DNA of 64,000 nt, from positions 558,001 through 622,000 of the forward strand of contig JANFAH010000017.1 of assembly GCA_024663395.1 (NCBI GenBank), read 5' to 3'. The stretch's first letter is position 1, and every line of letters begins with the position of its first letter. The position numbers and the translations under genes are program-made. Positions 35,371-47,304 of the stretch are shown piece after piece. This DNA is from Pisolithus tinctorius (taxonomy: Eukaryota; Basidiomycota; Agaricomycetes; Boletales; Pisolithaceae). Under the pieces are notes generated by a model. That model was not told the origin of the DNA. It saw nothing but the letters and a program-made list of their open reading frames with translations, and searched no databases.

Positions 35371-36174
35371 GTGCAGCACGTATTTCGAAGTTGCATTCGA
35401 CAGGAGGACGTCAGCCACTCTGGTAATGCAGTCCAAAGGATCACACGGTCCGTTGGTCGTATTAGGTCATGCAATTCAAAAGTCACACGGTCCATCGTCC
35501 ACCGAGAGTTGCTGGAGGGCGGCGCCGAGAAACGAAAGATCAAGACAGAATTATACCAGCTCGACGTCTACGGTTCACCTTTCTCGCGTCTTTCTTTACA
35601 AAGTTCTAATGGTAGCGGCGTGCCAGGTGAAGGTTCATTTTACACGCCACGTGAAAATACTATGATTGGTTCACTCGTCATCGTTTTCCCCACTCCCCAC
35701 GAAGGCGGTGAACTCGTCCTTCGCAAAAACGATCACGAGCGGGTGGTGGATTTCGCGAAAATCGATGTCCGAATCCTCTCAGCAGCCATGCGTTGGCTAT
35801 GTTTCGTTTTTCTCTGATGTTGAGCACGAAGCTCGTGTGGTCACATCTTGTCATCGTGTCACACTGACCTACTAATTCGTACTTCATCAGAGAGACCGAT
35901 GCCCCTTCCTCTTACCCTGTCCGACATCATCACTGCACGACCAGACACTGGCAGGAGGCCGTCTATAAGCTCATGACTAACAATCAGCGTGCTACCTAGC
36001 GGCGGGAGATATCTTGGCATTGGCCTCTGCCGCCAGAATCCTGGTCACGGACTTCCGGGTACAGATGTCACAGGTTTCCGCAATTATCTGAAAAGCCCAG
36101 ATGCTGCACTTGGCTGTGTTTTATCTGCTTTTGGCGTGTCCTGGAACGTCCGTGTGTTTTATCATCATGTGTAG
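35371..36174 (+). pseudogene. 2OG-Fe(II) oxygenase (P4Hc-like), iron site lost
   Basis: Pieces match an Agaricomycete prolyl-hydroxylase-like family of unknown substrate: KTELYQLDVYG, an intron (GTTCACC...GTGCCAG), then GEGSFYTPRENTMIGSLVIV and FPTPHEGGELVLRK, CVGYVSFFSDVEHEARVVTS (in another frame, about 35794-35850) and HRVTLTY. The family normally has an HxD between GSF and TPR; here SFY runs straight into TPR, so the first two Fe ligands are absent. Later pieces LPSGGRYLGIGLC and FRNYLKSPDAALG (about 35990-36110) lie in other frames. The gene is dead by several criteria. Confidence 0.55.
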
Positions 36175-37365
36175 GTTCCTAGAGTACCTGCACAACCGCA
36201 TCGTTAGCCTCTCGAAATGGGGGAAGATGTCGGAGGACAGCTGTTTAAACCATAATGCAACTGGTCTGGCGCCGAGGTAGTGGAGTACATGAATACTTTT
36301 GAAGACTCCAAGGCGTCTTATCATAACTCCGACGACTTACCCAAGCATCCCGTCGAGCTCACAGAGGCGACGAACCTCTCTGGTAGCCGTTCTAGCAATG
36401 TCTCTGTACGTTACACACTGGCAACGAGCCAATGATTGGTACCCTGTATGTGAACCTGTGTATCATTGTCGATCTTCCTGCCCCTGGAAGTCGCTCAATC
36501 CACAGACTCATGTAGTAGGACTTTCAGCACAGCAACTTTCATCGTTACCCATGCATCACCTCTCGAGACCAACGTGACTTGTGGTATATTACACAAGCAC
36601 CACTCAGGTATACCTGTCGTGAAGTAATCTGTAAGAACACAGCTACCACTAGTCGTGATTGCAGTGTGCCGTTGAAGCGTCACCAATGCCGCCACTGGTG
36701 GATGGCAAGTGTATTATTCGGCGAGTTGGTGGGTCTGAGAACTTGGCCTCTGCGAGTCACAGGAGATTATACTTAGCACTGAGAGGTGAGCACCCTAAGT
36801 AGTCGTATAAACGACCAGCGGCAAGTACGTGGAGCGGCACGATGGGTTACATTACGATAAGCTATTCGCATCCTTGCCCGGCTTCTGCGAGGCGTTTTTG
36901 CACTTAACCGACTCACCACGATAGCTCTGTCGTCAGATGGCATACGATGCTGAGGCTGACTATGCCATAATACATACATACGTCTACAAACGGCTGACTT
37001 GAAGTTCTGCTTCGCCACCAGGGACCAGACACATCGACGATCGCAAATTAGCCATGCTTCCGAGTTTCGTCGTCCTCGTGGGCTTGTAAGGCAGAGTCCT
37101 TGCACTCGTCACGGCAGGAAGCCATATAAGTCGTTCCTGGTTTTGACCATGCCATTGAATTTCGCATGCTATCCCCCTGGTGACTAAACAGACACGGACC
37201 AACATTTCGCTCGAATGTATAGTGACTATCGGGATAGGGATCACCAATTTCGGGTAAGGGAGTATGGGTTGGCGATGCAGATGGCCGGCCAGATGCCACT
37301 GTCCGCACCACCATTTACAATTTTTACAACTCCAATATCGCGAAAAATAGACTGGTCTCCATTGT
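36175..37365. other. No recognisable gene
   Basis: Short frames on both strands without motifs. CpG density is normal. Probably intergenic or old decayed gene sequence. Confidence 0.3.
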
Positions 37366-37800
37366 GAGGTGTCGAGAAGGAGAAGAGACACGAACATGAT
37401 CTGCCTGTGTATCGTTGCGCGGTTTATCCTCGGATGCCATTAGAAATGAACCGTAAGCGAACACTACTGCTCAGGCAATTTCTGCCATAAAATTCCTGCC
37501 CTTGTTCTCACCTCTGGCAGCAATTTAGAGTACAGTGTGCACAATACATTGAACCTCAGCGCTGAATCTACAGTGTCCAAATTCTTTGTACTATAGCACG
37601 CCGTGATAACAATGCTCGTTGGTGCGGTGGAACGCTGCCAGATGACAGGCACCGAAGAATGCGCACCCAGTTCTCCCGGAGTGGCCAGGGTTGACGAGGG
37701 AGTACGGGAGGACGAGCGGACACAGTCATATGATGCTTAGTCAGACGGGCGAGGACTTGGACATCCACATGTACAGCTAGATCATTGTCCTACTGTCTGC
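37366..37800 (-). pseudogene. Unknown protein family, decayed copy A
   Basis: The minus strand reads ITACYSTKNLDTVDSALRF followed by LLPEVRTRAG (37490-37620), then DKPRNDTQADHVRVSSPSRH (about 37380-37440). These match copy B 1.4 kb downstream in order and spacing. The function is not recognised. Stops and frame changes separate the pieces. Confidence 0.35.
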
Positions 37801-38649
37801 GTCGAGCTTAGCTCATCGCTCGTGAGGCGGTGTCCAACTGTTCCGACGAGGTCTGCACTTGGCCAAATAATATGAGTTATTCAGTTTATCCTCATGTGGA
37901 ACGTCAGCAAAACGAATCACTTCGGCGAAACATATAGGTCCATTGAGACAGGAGTAATAATGATTTTTAGGGATAACCCCTGGCATGAAGTGGCCTTTCA
38001 TTCTGGAAGGTACCCCGCAACGGCGTAACACTTCAGTCCATTAAAGGACAAGTCGACAACGCACGTTCGCGACACCCCAATTGGCGGGAAACGGTCGGGA
38101 ACGACAGCAGAATTGAACGGTGATGTGAGAGAACGTGACCCGCACAGATATGACTGGCGCATTTATGTGAATCACATGTTAAGTGCACGAGGCAGACGAG
38201 GGGCCTGGACCCAGCCCAACACCGTGGAACACAGCTCAATCATCGAGGTCCCAAAAGTATATGTGAGCAGACTTGGGTGTCACACATAAGGACGCTGGTG
38301 AGGGCACCATTAATGAAGTAAAGGCTGGACTCAGTCTAACCTTGCAGTTCATTCGCGGAGCCTTGCAAACTTTGACGAAGGATTTGAATCCCGATATGAG
38401 ATCGTCTTCCCTGCGAAGACACTGGAAAATAATATTACATTGGGCTAAGCTAGGCTACATCGGTCAAGATTGAACGTGAACAAGTTCCGCTTTGGCTTGA
38501 CGGTGGGATTCACTTACCTAGTGTAATCAGGAACGGCAAGTCAATCGACCGGTTTTCGTGGGCAGTGTGGTAGTAGGGTGCGAAAACCGTTCCGCCCGCG
38601 ACAAGCCATAAACTCAGTGAGGCTGGAAGACCAGAGGAGAAACGACCTT

Positions 38650-39258
38650 CGCTAGCCAATACTTGCGGGGACCGAAGTAAATCTGCGAGGAGAGCAGGTA
38701 TTATTTGAGTAGGACGCCTGTGCGACCGCAGCATGCCAGGCGTGTGTGAAGTGCCGAGAGGGAGACGAGACGCGAACATGATCGACCTGTGCATCAATGC
38801 GTGGTTTACCTCCGGGTGCCTTTAGAAATGGACCATAAGTAAATGTTGAGCATATAATATCTGCCATGAATCCCCGCCCTCGTTCTCACCTCTGGAAGCA
38901 ATTTAAAGCGAATAGTACTTTGAACGTGATCGCCGAGTCCGCGGTGTCCAACTTGTTTGTCCCTGTAGCACTGCCGTTATAACGAGCCTCGTTATTTCGC
39001 CATTGTCGTGATGTCGATGTCTAGCGATACGCCATCGCGAACGAGCTGGTAGAATGCCAGTTCTCTGGGAACGGAGGGCTGGTTTAAGGAGAAACGAGCC
39101 GTCCACTGCTTGTTTGCACCGCTGCGTGTCCACCGAGCTGCGAGGAGAGCGGCGTTATGAGTGGAAGGGTATAGGATTGATGGGGAATAATACGTGGCGA
39201 CGATAGTCTTGTCGCTGACATCGTCGGTAGAAATTTTCGCAATCAGACAACAAACCAA
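38650..39258 (-). pseudogene. Unknown protein family, copy B
   Basis: It begins MVCCLIAKISTDDVSDKTIV and continues YYSPSILYPSTHNAALLAA, NKQWTARFSLNQPSVPREL and VRDGVSLDIDIT. After a one-base change it reads ITRLVITAVLQGQ, and after another NKLDTADSAITFKVLFALN. An intron-like GTGAGAACG follows, and GKPRIDAQVDHVRVSSPSRH lies downstream. It is homologous to copy A. The family looks like a conserved Agaricomycete hypothetical protein; two indels break this copy. Confidence 0.4.
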
Positions 39259-39744
39259 GAAGGCCTACACTTTGTCATCGAATCGATGGGAGATCGAAGC
39301 AGCGCGCAAGCTCGTCGAAACGAGGAATTCGTGTGTTATGAAATGCACGAGCCAAGCGTGAGCTAAAGCTGAGTCCTTACTGCTGAACTGAACTCGATCA
39401 ATGACTGGGGCCTTCGTCCACGAGTTACAAAACTGGGTGATCTGACTCTTCTGCCAGTGCAAGGTACTACACTGCGTAGCGAAAGTGTTCGTAGACTTGG
39501 CATCGACGTTCTGTTCGACGCGAGCATGAAGGAGTCGAATTTCTTATCATAAACATTAGATATTGAGGATAGCATCACTGCGAATGTATCTGGCCCGCGC
39601 TCCAGGCCTCCAGCAGTGCCACCTGCAACGTGTCCACAGCATGTCGGCGCTTTCAACACTGAGTCTGACAACTGTCTAGTTTACACCCTCAACCTTCAAC
39701 CTCGAATCCAGCTTACAAACCTCACGCGAAACACGGATTTCTCA

Positions 39745-42700
39745 ATGGCTCGCAAGCAGCTGAGGAAACATCGTCTGTTTAGCTCCGAAAGGCGCAGCTC
39801 GACCACACCTAACATTCCTTCGGTACACATTTTATACCTTGCACGCGATAGTATTTATTGATCTCTGCCCAAACAGTCTGAAGGAGCATCTCACCCCTCT
39901 GCCGACGCCCCCTCGGCCGCTGGACCGTCGGCGAATACACCTCGAAAGCTGTTCTCCAGGATGGGACACCTCTTCCATCGGTCGAACCAGACTCGTTCAG
40001 AGCCTCCTACTACAGAGACAACCGACACCAGAATTGGCAGCCAGGTCGATGTTGCACAACAGGCAATGGCTGAGATGAAGCCCATCCCCCAGGTATTGGA
40101 AAGAGCTGTGGGTCTTGTTGGGCAGGCCGATACCGCGGTGACGAACATTCAAAGTATCGAGACGATTCTCCAGCCTCTCAAATTGTTCAACTCCTTTGTT
40201 ACCACTCTATCGAATGTAGGCGCCTTAACCCTCCGTCGCCTGCACGCTCTGATGTAAGCGCACAGGTCCACCCTTATGTCCAGTTTGCGCTAGGGATTCT
40301 CACCGCTGCTTCTCAAGTACTTCCCCCTTCTCTCTCATGGATCCCTCGCTTATATAGTCCTCATTAGTTGCTCATTAATCAAGCAAACCTGGACAACGAG
40401 GTGTTTGGCCTCCTCAATACCGTGAAGGATCTCTACGAATTTCTAATGGAAAAGGATACCATTGAGAATATGGATAGCATGAAAGAGACGTTTGGGAGGA
40501 TTTCACAGGAGATGAGTGCTGCAGCGCTGTTCGTCATAAAATATTGCAAAAAGAAGAATATCTGTAGGTCCTATGGTCATGATCCTCTGATTCGCTTCAG
40601 TGTGCTGATGTGATACATCGTCAGTGATAAGAATCGGGGACAGCCTTGTTTCCGACCCGCAGACCGTCGCCCGTAGTCACGTCAAGAATCTGGGTGACTT
40701 GATGCAGCAATACCGAGATCGCGCGATGCGGGACATCCAGATCAACATGTCCCACGTGCTTGAAGACCTGAACCTCGAAGGCATGGCTTACGCAGCTGGT
40801 GCGGGCCTGAATACGACCAAGAAATGCCTCGACGGTACCAGGACAGAAATTTTGAAGGATATCATCGACTGGATCACCACAAGTGACGTCAATGCCCCTC
40901 GTATCTTGTGGCTCCACGGGCAGCCCGGAAGAGGAAAGTCTGCCATTGCCCATACAATCGCATCGTGGATCGAGGATGTGAAAGCACCCGGCACCTGTTT
41001 CTGCTTCGCTCGCGACAGGCAGGCCGAACGACGGGAGGAAAAGATCCTGACTACTATTGCCCGTGATCTGGCGGATCGTGATCCGGCATTTCGACGAGCA
41101 TTGTCCAATGTGGTGTCAAATAACCATTCTCTCAAGACCACATGCGATGTGCTACAGCAGTGGAAACGATTCATCTTGGAGCCGCTGTCGAAGATCAATG
41201 GAGAGATCGTTGGGAATGTGGTCGTGGTAATTGATGCCTTGGATGAAAGTGGGCCGGAGACATCGAGGAGGGATATTTTGAACCTCCTGAAATCATCAGA
41301 AGCTGCGCATCTACCAGCGAATTTCCGGATCCTTTTGACGTCCAGACCGTTGCCAGACATCGAACGTATCATGAGGGATGTTCCACACGTGAAGGCAACC
41401 TCATTGGACGACGTCCGTCTGGAGTTGGTGGAACGTGACATCAAGCTATATGTTTCCAAGGAACTTGACCGTTTTCCCGGCATTGGAGCAACAGAAGTCC
41501 AGAATGTCGTCAAAAAATCTGATGGTCTGTTCGAGTGGGCTCGTCTGGCTTGCGAGTTCATCAAGCCAGGTAAAGCTGGAGAAACTTCGAAAGAACGCTA
41601 CGACAATCTGATGGCTCTCGAGTCAAAAGAAGGAAGAACACTTCTGGACACGACTTACTTGGAAATCCTAAAGTGGGGCATACCTGAATCTGGGAAAGGC
41701 CTGGAACGATATCACTCCGTTATGCGGCAAGTCATGATGACGCTCGAACCTCTTCCTATGGCAGCCTTGAATTCGATGCGTGAAAAATTCCCAAACAAGC
41801 CGGAGCACTATGATATTTTTGTCATCCTCGAGTTCATGTCTCCGGTGCTGGGTGGCGTTGTGGACCGCGTCTCTGCTGTGCGGCCCCTTCATGCATCCTT
41901 CTATGACTTCCTGACGGATCGTTCACGGAGTGGTATCTACTTCATTGACACCTCCAACACACAACATACAAGAGACCTAGCCTTCGCTTCATTGCAGATT
42001 CTTCGTGATAACCTTCAATTCAACATCTGCGAATTAGAAAGCTCCTACCTTGCCAATTCCGACGTTTCTGATCTGTCAAAGAGAATCAAGGAGAAGATTC
42101 CACACCATCTGTCCTACTCCAGTCGATTCTGGGCTCAGCATCTTTGGAAGACAGGATTTGACTTGGAACTTGCAGGGTTGGTGAAGGCTATTGTTGGAAG
42201 TGAAAAGATTCTGTTCTGGCTGGAGGTATTAAGTCTTCTGCGGATGGTTGGGAAGGGAGTAGATGCTCTTGATACTGTTGCAACATGGCTACAGGTGAGT
42301 ACCCTATGTATGGTATTTGATGACATCTGACATGGTAATGAAGGGTCAAGATGGCCCCAAGGATATATTGGCATTGGTAAAAGATGGAATCAAGTTGATT
42401 CAGAATTTTGGCAGTGTGATAGTGCACAGCACTCCACACCTATATGCTTCTGCACTGCCATTTATTCCTTCCAATGCATTGCTATCAATGATGCTCTTGC
42501 CAAAATTCCCAAGGCTGGCTAGAGTTGCTGTAGGAGGGTTGAAAGGGTGGCCAGTGGAACAACAGCTACTGTGTGGCCATACTTCTGGAGTTGAATCAGT
42601 TGCATTCTCCCCTGATGGGAAGAGGATTGTCTCAGGCTCAAGGGACAACACTGTGAGGGTCTGGGATGTTGAGGGAGGTGTGCAGATTGGCAGCCCTCTT

Positions 42701-44896
42701 GAGGGCCATACAGATGGAGTCTTTTCAGTTGCATTCTCCCATGATGGGAAGAGGATTGTCTCAGGCTCAAGGGACAACACTGTGAGGGTCTGGGATGTTG
42801 AGGGAGGTGTGCAGATTGGCAGCCCTCTTGAGGGCCATACTTTTGGAGTCGAATCAGTTGCATTCTCCCCTGATGGGAAGAGGATTGTCTCAGGCTCTTG
42901 GGACAACACTGTGAGGGTCTGGGATGTTGAGGGAGGTGTGCAGATTGGCAGCCCTCTTGAGGGCCATACTTTTGGAGTCGAATCAGTTGCATTCTCCCCT
43001 GATGGGAAGAGGATTGTCTCAGGCTCTTTGGACAACACTGTGAGGGTCTGGGATGTTGAGGGAGGTGTGCAGATTGGCAGCCCTCTTGAGGGCCATACTT
43101 TTGGAGTCGAATCAGTTGCATTCTCCCCTGATGGGAAGAGGATTGTCTCAGGCTCTTTGGACAACACTGTGAGGGTCTGGGATGTTGAGGGAGGTGTGCA
43201 GATTGGCAGCCCTCTTGAGGGCCATACTTCTGGAGTCTTTTCAGTTGCATTCTCCCCTGATGAGAAGAGGATTGTCTCAGGTTCTTGGGACAACACTGTG
43301 AGGGTCTGGGATGTTGAGGGAGGTGTGCAGATTGGCAGCCCTCTTGAGGGCCATACAGATGGAGTCAAATCAGTTGCATTCTCCCCTGATGGGAAGAGGA
43401 TTGTCTCAGGCTCTTTGGACAACACTGTGAGGGTCTGGGATGTTGAGGGAGGTGTGCAGATTGGCAGCCCTCTTGAGGGCCATACAGATGGAGTCTTTTC
43501 AGTTGCATTCTCCCCTGATGGGAAGAGGATTGTCTCAGGCTCTTTGGACAACACTGTGAGGGTCTGGGATGTTGAGGGAGGTGTGCAGATTGGCAGCCCT
43601 CTTGAGGGCCATACTTCTGGAGTCGAATCAGTTGCATTCTCCCCTGATGGGAAGAGGATTGTCTCAGGTTCTTGGGACAACACTGTGAGGGTCTGGGATG
43701 TTGAGGGAGGTGTGCAGATTGGCAGCCCTCTTGAGGGCCATACAGATGGAGTCGAATCAGTTGCATTCTCCCCTGATGGGAAGAGGATTGTCTCAGGCTC
43801 AAGGGACAACACTGTGAGGGTCTGGGATGTTGAGGGAGGTGTGCAGATTGGCAGCCCTCTTAAGGGCCATACTTCTGGAGTCGAATCAGTTGCATTCTCC
43901 CCTGATGGGAAGAGGATTGTCTCAGGCTCTTGGGACAACACTGTGAGGGTTTGGGATGTTGAGGGAGGTGTGCAGATTGGCAGCCCTCTTGAGGGCCATA
44001 CAGATGGAGTTGAATCAGTTGCATTCTCCCCTGATGGGAAGAGGATTGTCTCAGGCTCTTGGGACAAGACTGTGAGGGTCTGGGATGTTGAGGGAGGTGT
44101 GCAGATTGGCAGCCCTCTTGAGGGCCATACTTCTGGAGTCAAATCAGTTGCATTCTCCCCTGATGGGAAGAGGATTGTCTCAGGCTCAAGGGACAACACT
44201 GTGAGGGTCTGGGATGTTGAGGGAGGTGTGCAGATTGGCAGCCCTCTTGAGGGCCATACTTCTGGAGTCGAATCAGTTGCATTCTCCCCTGATGGGAAGA
44301 GGATTGTCTCAGGTTCTTGGGACAACACTGTGAGGGTCTGGGATGTTGAGGGAAGTGTGCAGATTGGCAGCCCTCTTGAGGGCCATACAGATGGAGTCTA
44401 TTCAGTTGCATTCTCCCCTGATGGGAAGAGGATTTTCTCAGGCTCAGGGGACAACACTGAGAGGCTCTGGGAGAATGAGCAGTTGGCACTGTTTGTATCC
44501 CACCCCTCCAGCATGCTTCATCCATTCCCCCCTGCAGATGGTATGTATCTCCACCTGTGACCTATCCTTATTTCACTTAATAAAAATGCAGATGTCAAGA
44601 GGTATCCCATTTGCTTTTCATATGACCCCTCACATGCACTGCATAATAGTAATCCACTTGTTGATGTGCTTGCACAACAGGGGGCTATGCTGGGCCAACC
44701 AGTCAAGTTACATGATGATGGCTGGATCAGAGGCCCAAAGGGACAGCTACTACTTTGGATCCCTCCAAAACTTAGGAGTCCATTTTACTCAATGTGGACC
44801 ATAGAAGTCATTCCTAGAGGTTGTTGCACAGAGTTGGACTTGAGTCAGATGGCCCATGGCAAGGAGTGGTGCAAATGTTTCAATTCTAGTGAATGA
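39745..44896 (+). CDS. NACHT-WD40 NLR-like (STAND) protein, seven exons
   Basis: Exons read 39745-39822, 39877-40215, 40266-40316, 40368-40563, 40625-42294, 42344-44540 and 44592-44896; all six GT-AG introns keep the frame, giving about 1611 residues. The start is MARKQLRKHRLFSSERR. Residues 1 to about 300 hold a helical N-terminal region of unknown type. The NACHT P-loop WLHGQPGRGKSAIAHT is at about residue 317, Walker B VVVVIDALDES at about 421, and ILLTSRPLPDIERI shortly after. Fifteen 43-residue WD40 repeats run from about residue 857 to 1500. A conserved C-terminal segment holds DDGWIRGPKGQLLLWIPP and ends HGKEWCKCFNSSE. Such proteins act as fungal intracellular receptors in non-self recognition and programmed cell death; the ligand and effector here are unknown. 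The gene is intact. Confidence 0.93.
42578..44512 (+). repeat. 15 consecutive 129-bp WD40 units
   Basis: Unit starts fall exactly every 129 bases from 42578 to 44384. Each encodes 43 residues beginning HTxGVxSVAFSPDGKRIV and ending EGGVQIGSPLEG. Almost all differences sit at residue 3 (S, D or F), residue 6 (E, F, K or Y) and residue 22 (R, W, L or G). Single exceptions are H for P12 in unit 2, E for G14 in unit 6, K for E42 in unit 10, K for N24 in unit 12 and S for G34 in unit 14. The last unit diverges at its end (TERLWENEQ). Confidence 0.95.
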
Positions 44897-46599
44897 ATGA
44901 TGTCATAAATTGTATTTTTATGTTGGGTATACCTGTTGCTTTGCTGCTGCATATTAGTTCATCCTCCATGCTTTCCTGATGATCATTTTACCCTGCTAAT
45001 TGTACCAATGTCCTCTGATATCACATACCACAAGTTATCACACCTCACTTTCAATCACAATTCATGATGTGCTACCCGGTGAGAAGTACATGTTACAGCC
45101 AAGCACAGCATAATAATTCACCAAGGGGATCCCTTAACTAGTAACCATGCCCCCAGCCAATATTCTCTCCCATCCCTCTGCCCCCTCTGGTATCAACAAA
45201 CTCACAGTGCTCACTACCTACAATGATTTTCCCCAGAAAGCTGTTGCATACTGTCAAAAGTTCCTTGAGCCCTGTGACATCCTCCTGGTCATGACTCTTA
45301 CCCAGGTGATGTCCTTATACCACTCTCCAGCACCTCATCATAGTATACAGCTCTTTTTCCATTTCCTGTACCATTTCCTCTTGATTCTGGTAATTGAATT
45401 TGGTATATTCACCAGCATGTAGGGCATTGTGAATGTGAAGGCATATGGTATGGTCATTGTTCTTGATATCTAATGTAACCATAGAGATTGCAGTGTTGGC
45501 AAAGCTCAACAGTCTTGTCATGGCTGGTTGCTAGGAATTGCTACTTGCACTAGTCCTGATCTGACATGATGATGCCAATGAAGAGGGCTGAGTGAACACT
45601 ATTGTGGATATTGCACCTGTGATTCTCCATGATCTGACTTGGGCATCATCAGCTTCCTGAGTCTGTCATCCCCTCTCATCTTGTTTTATTTTATCATAGT
45701 TATCTCATTTAATCTTGACACTAGGTTCTACACCATTCTGGGCCTTTCTTTTACTTACATGTTGCTTCCTTACATTTCCCCTTGATGTCACTGGTGGCAT
45801 CATGAACACTGCTTTGGCTACAATGTACTTTACATGTGTAGGGGCATGTCTGTAGTGTAAAGGATTGCAATACATTGTTCAGAGACCTCATTTGGGTTCT
45901 CTTTGGGGTCTTAGTGCTAAAGTTTTCAACCCTATTCCTCTCCTCCAAGTGACAGTAGGGTAATCTGAGAGTGTCTTCTTTAGGATTATCTCACTGGAAC
46001 TCAAATCTACTCTCAAACCATTGCTCTATCATCCTTACAATGACACTGGATGTGTTAGCTATACCCAGACTGCAGGGTTAAGAGGTTTTTCTTTCTTCAT
46101 TTCCCTTTCTTTCCACACCCCACCTTTTTGGCAGGTGTCCCAATAAGCATTTTCCTTGGGTAAGCATCTGAGGGCCTTTTATGTATCAGAATCAAGTGGG
46201 AGTACTTACTACTCTGTTCATATGGACCCATATTCACATCTTGAACCACCAGTCTATCCATTCTCATTTGTTTCTGGTATACAGCCCCGGATTGGCCATC
46301 AATTCCAATTGTCTTGGAATGACATTGGCTGGTCAGGTCCACTGCTGTTGCTTCTGAGTTAGGGTTTGTACTGTGGGCCAGTTGACAGGCACCAGAGAGT
46401 TCCTCTGGGATGGTTGGGGGTTGTTTTACAGTGATGAGGTATGAAGTTTGCTAAATAACATGAGGTTCTTGGTGTGAAATTAAGTTCATCCTTGTGTGGC
46501 ACATCAGCAACCATCAGCAAACCAACTGTCACCATGTCCAGGCTGGAGCAGACTGTACAGCTGCTCCAGACTCCCAGCTATCCCCAAAGAGGTTCCCAG
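44897..46599. other. CpG-poor stretch, no gene recognised
   Basis: Frames such as 45147-45422 (MPPANILSHPSAPSGINKLT) are short and lack motifs. Probably old transposon or intergenic sequence downstream of the NACHT gene. Confidence 0.35.
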
Positions 46600-47099
46600 T
46601 GTTAAGTTTGTGACTGGGTCAGAGGTTGAAGGCTGAAGGCTGAGTGCTGGGTGCAACAACCCTTGGTCTTAGCTTGTATGCTAGACCCTTGCACAAGCTG
46701 GGTTGAAGTCAGAGAGAGCCAAGGGGGGTCAGGAGTGAAAGCTGAGAGTTGTCTTGGGCTTAAGCTAGGAGCTGAGGGGTGAACTAGATTGATATTCAGA
46801 CTGGGGGGCTAAGTACAACATACATAGTGTATATATACTGAAGACCAGCAACCTGAAGGCCAGGGTTACCAGTGAGGGACTAAATAGTGATGCTAGGAAC
46901 TAACTAAAAGTCAAGCAAGGAGGCAGGGGTCAGAGAGCTGAAGACAGACACTGCCTTGGCACAGGCAAGGGCAGTACAAAGGCTAACTAGAAAAGTACAG
47001 GATGGGGGTCTGACAGGTGCCCACCAGCACATGAGAGTATGTTTTGGTGTTTGGCATTCAGATTGTAAAACTGAGCTGTGGGTTTCTCAGCATATGACA
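46600..47099 (-). mobile_element. 3' LTR of a minus-strand Ty3/Gypsy element
   Basis: On the minus strand it starts TGTCATATGC and ends CTTAACA. It is preceded by the polypurine tract CTAAGGGGGGGATAC (plus 47100-47114). GGCTGAAGGCTGAGTGCTGG repeats and a TATATATA stretch (about 46829) lie within. Orientation matches the pol region at 48444-50690. No partner LTR was found upstream of pol, so the element is truncated. Confidence 0.6.
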
Positions 47100-47304
47100 G
47101 TATCCCCCCCTTAGGGTCAGGCCCCTGAGACCTGCCCTAAGGTACATGAGGTTGGCAGTCACCATGCTGGTAGAACATGTGTTCCCTGGGGTTAAAAAGG
47201 TGCACCTTTGCAAAGACTTGTTTTCTCCTGGCTTCTTCATCATGTCTTCTCATTGAGCTTCCCCACATGTACCCAATGACCCATCCAGCTTCCAGAAGGC
47301 CACC

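Noticed and set aside
40788..41564. 258-codon minus-strand frame
   Set aside because: Antisense to the NACHT exon, whose P-loop and Walker B are clear on the plus strand.
42400..44328. 642-codon open frame on the minus strand
   Set aside because: It is the mirror of the 129-bp WD40 units; a repeat length divisible by three keeps antisense frames open. The spliced plus-strand gene explains the region.
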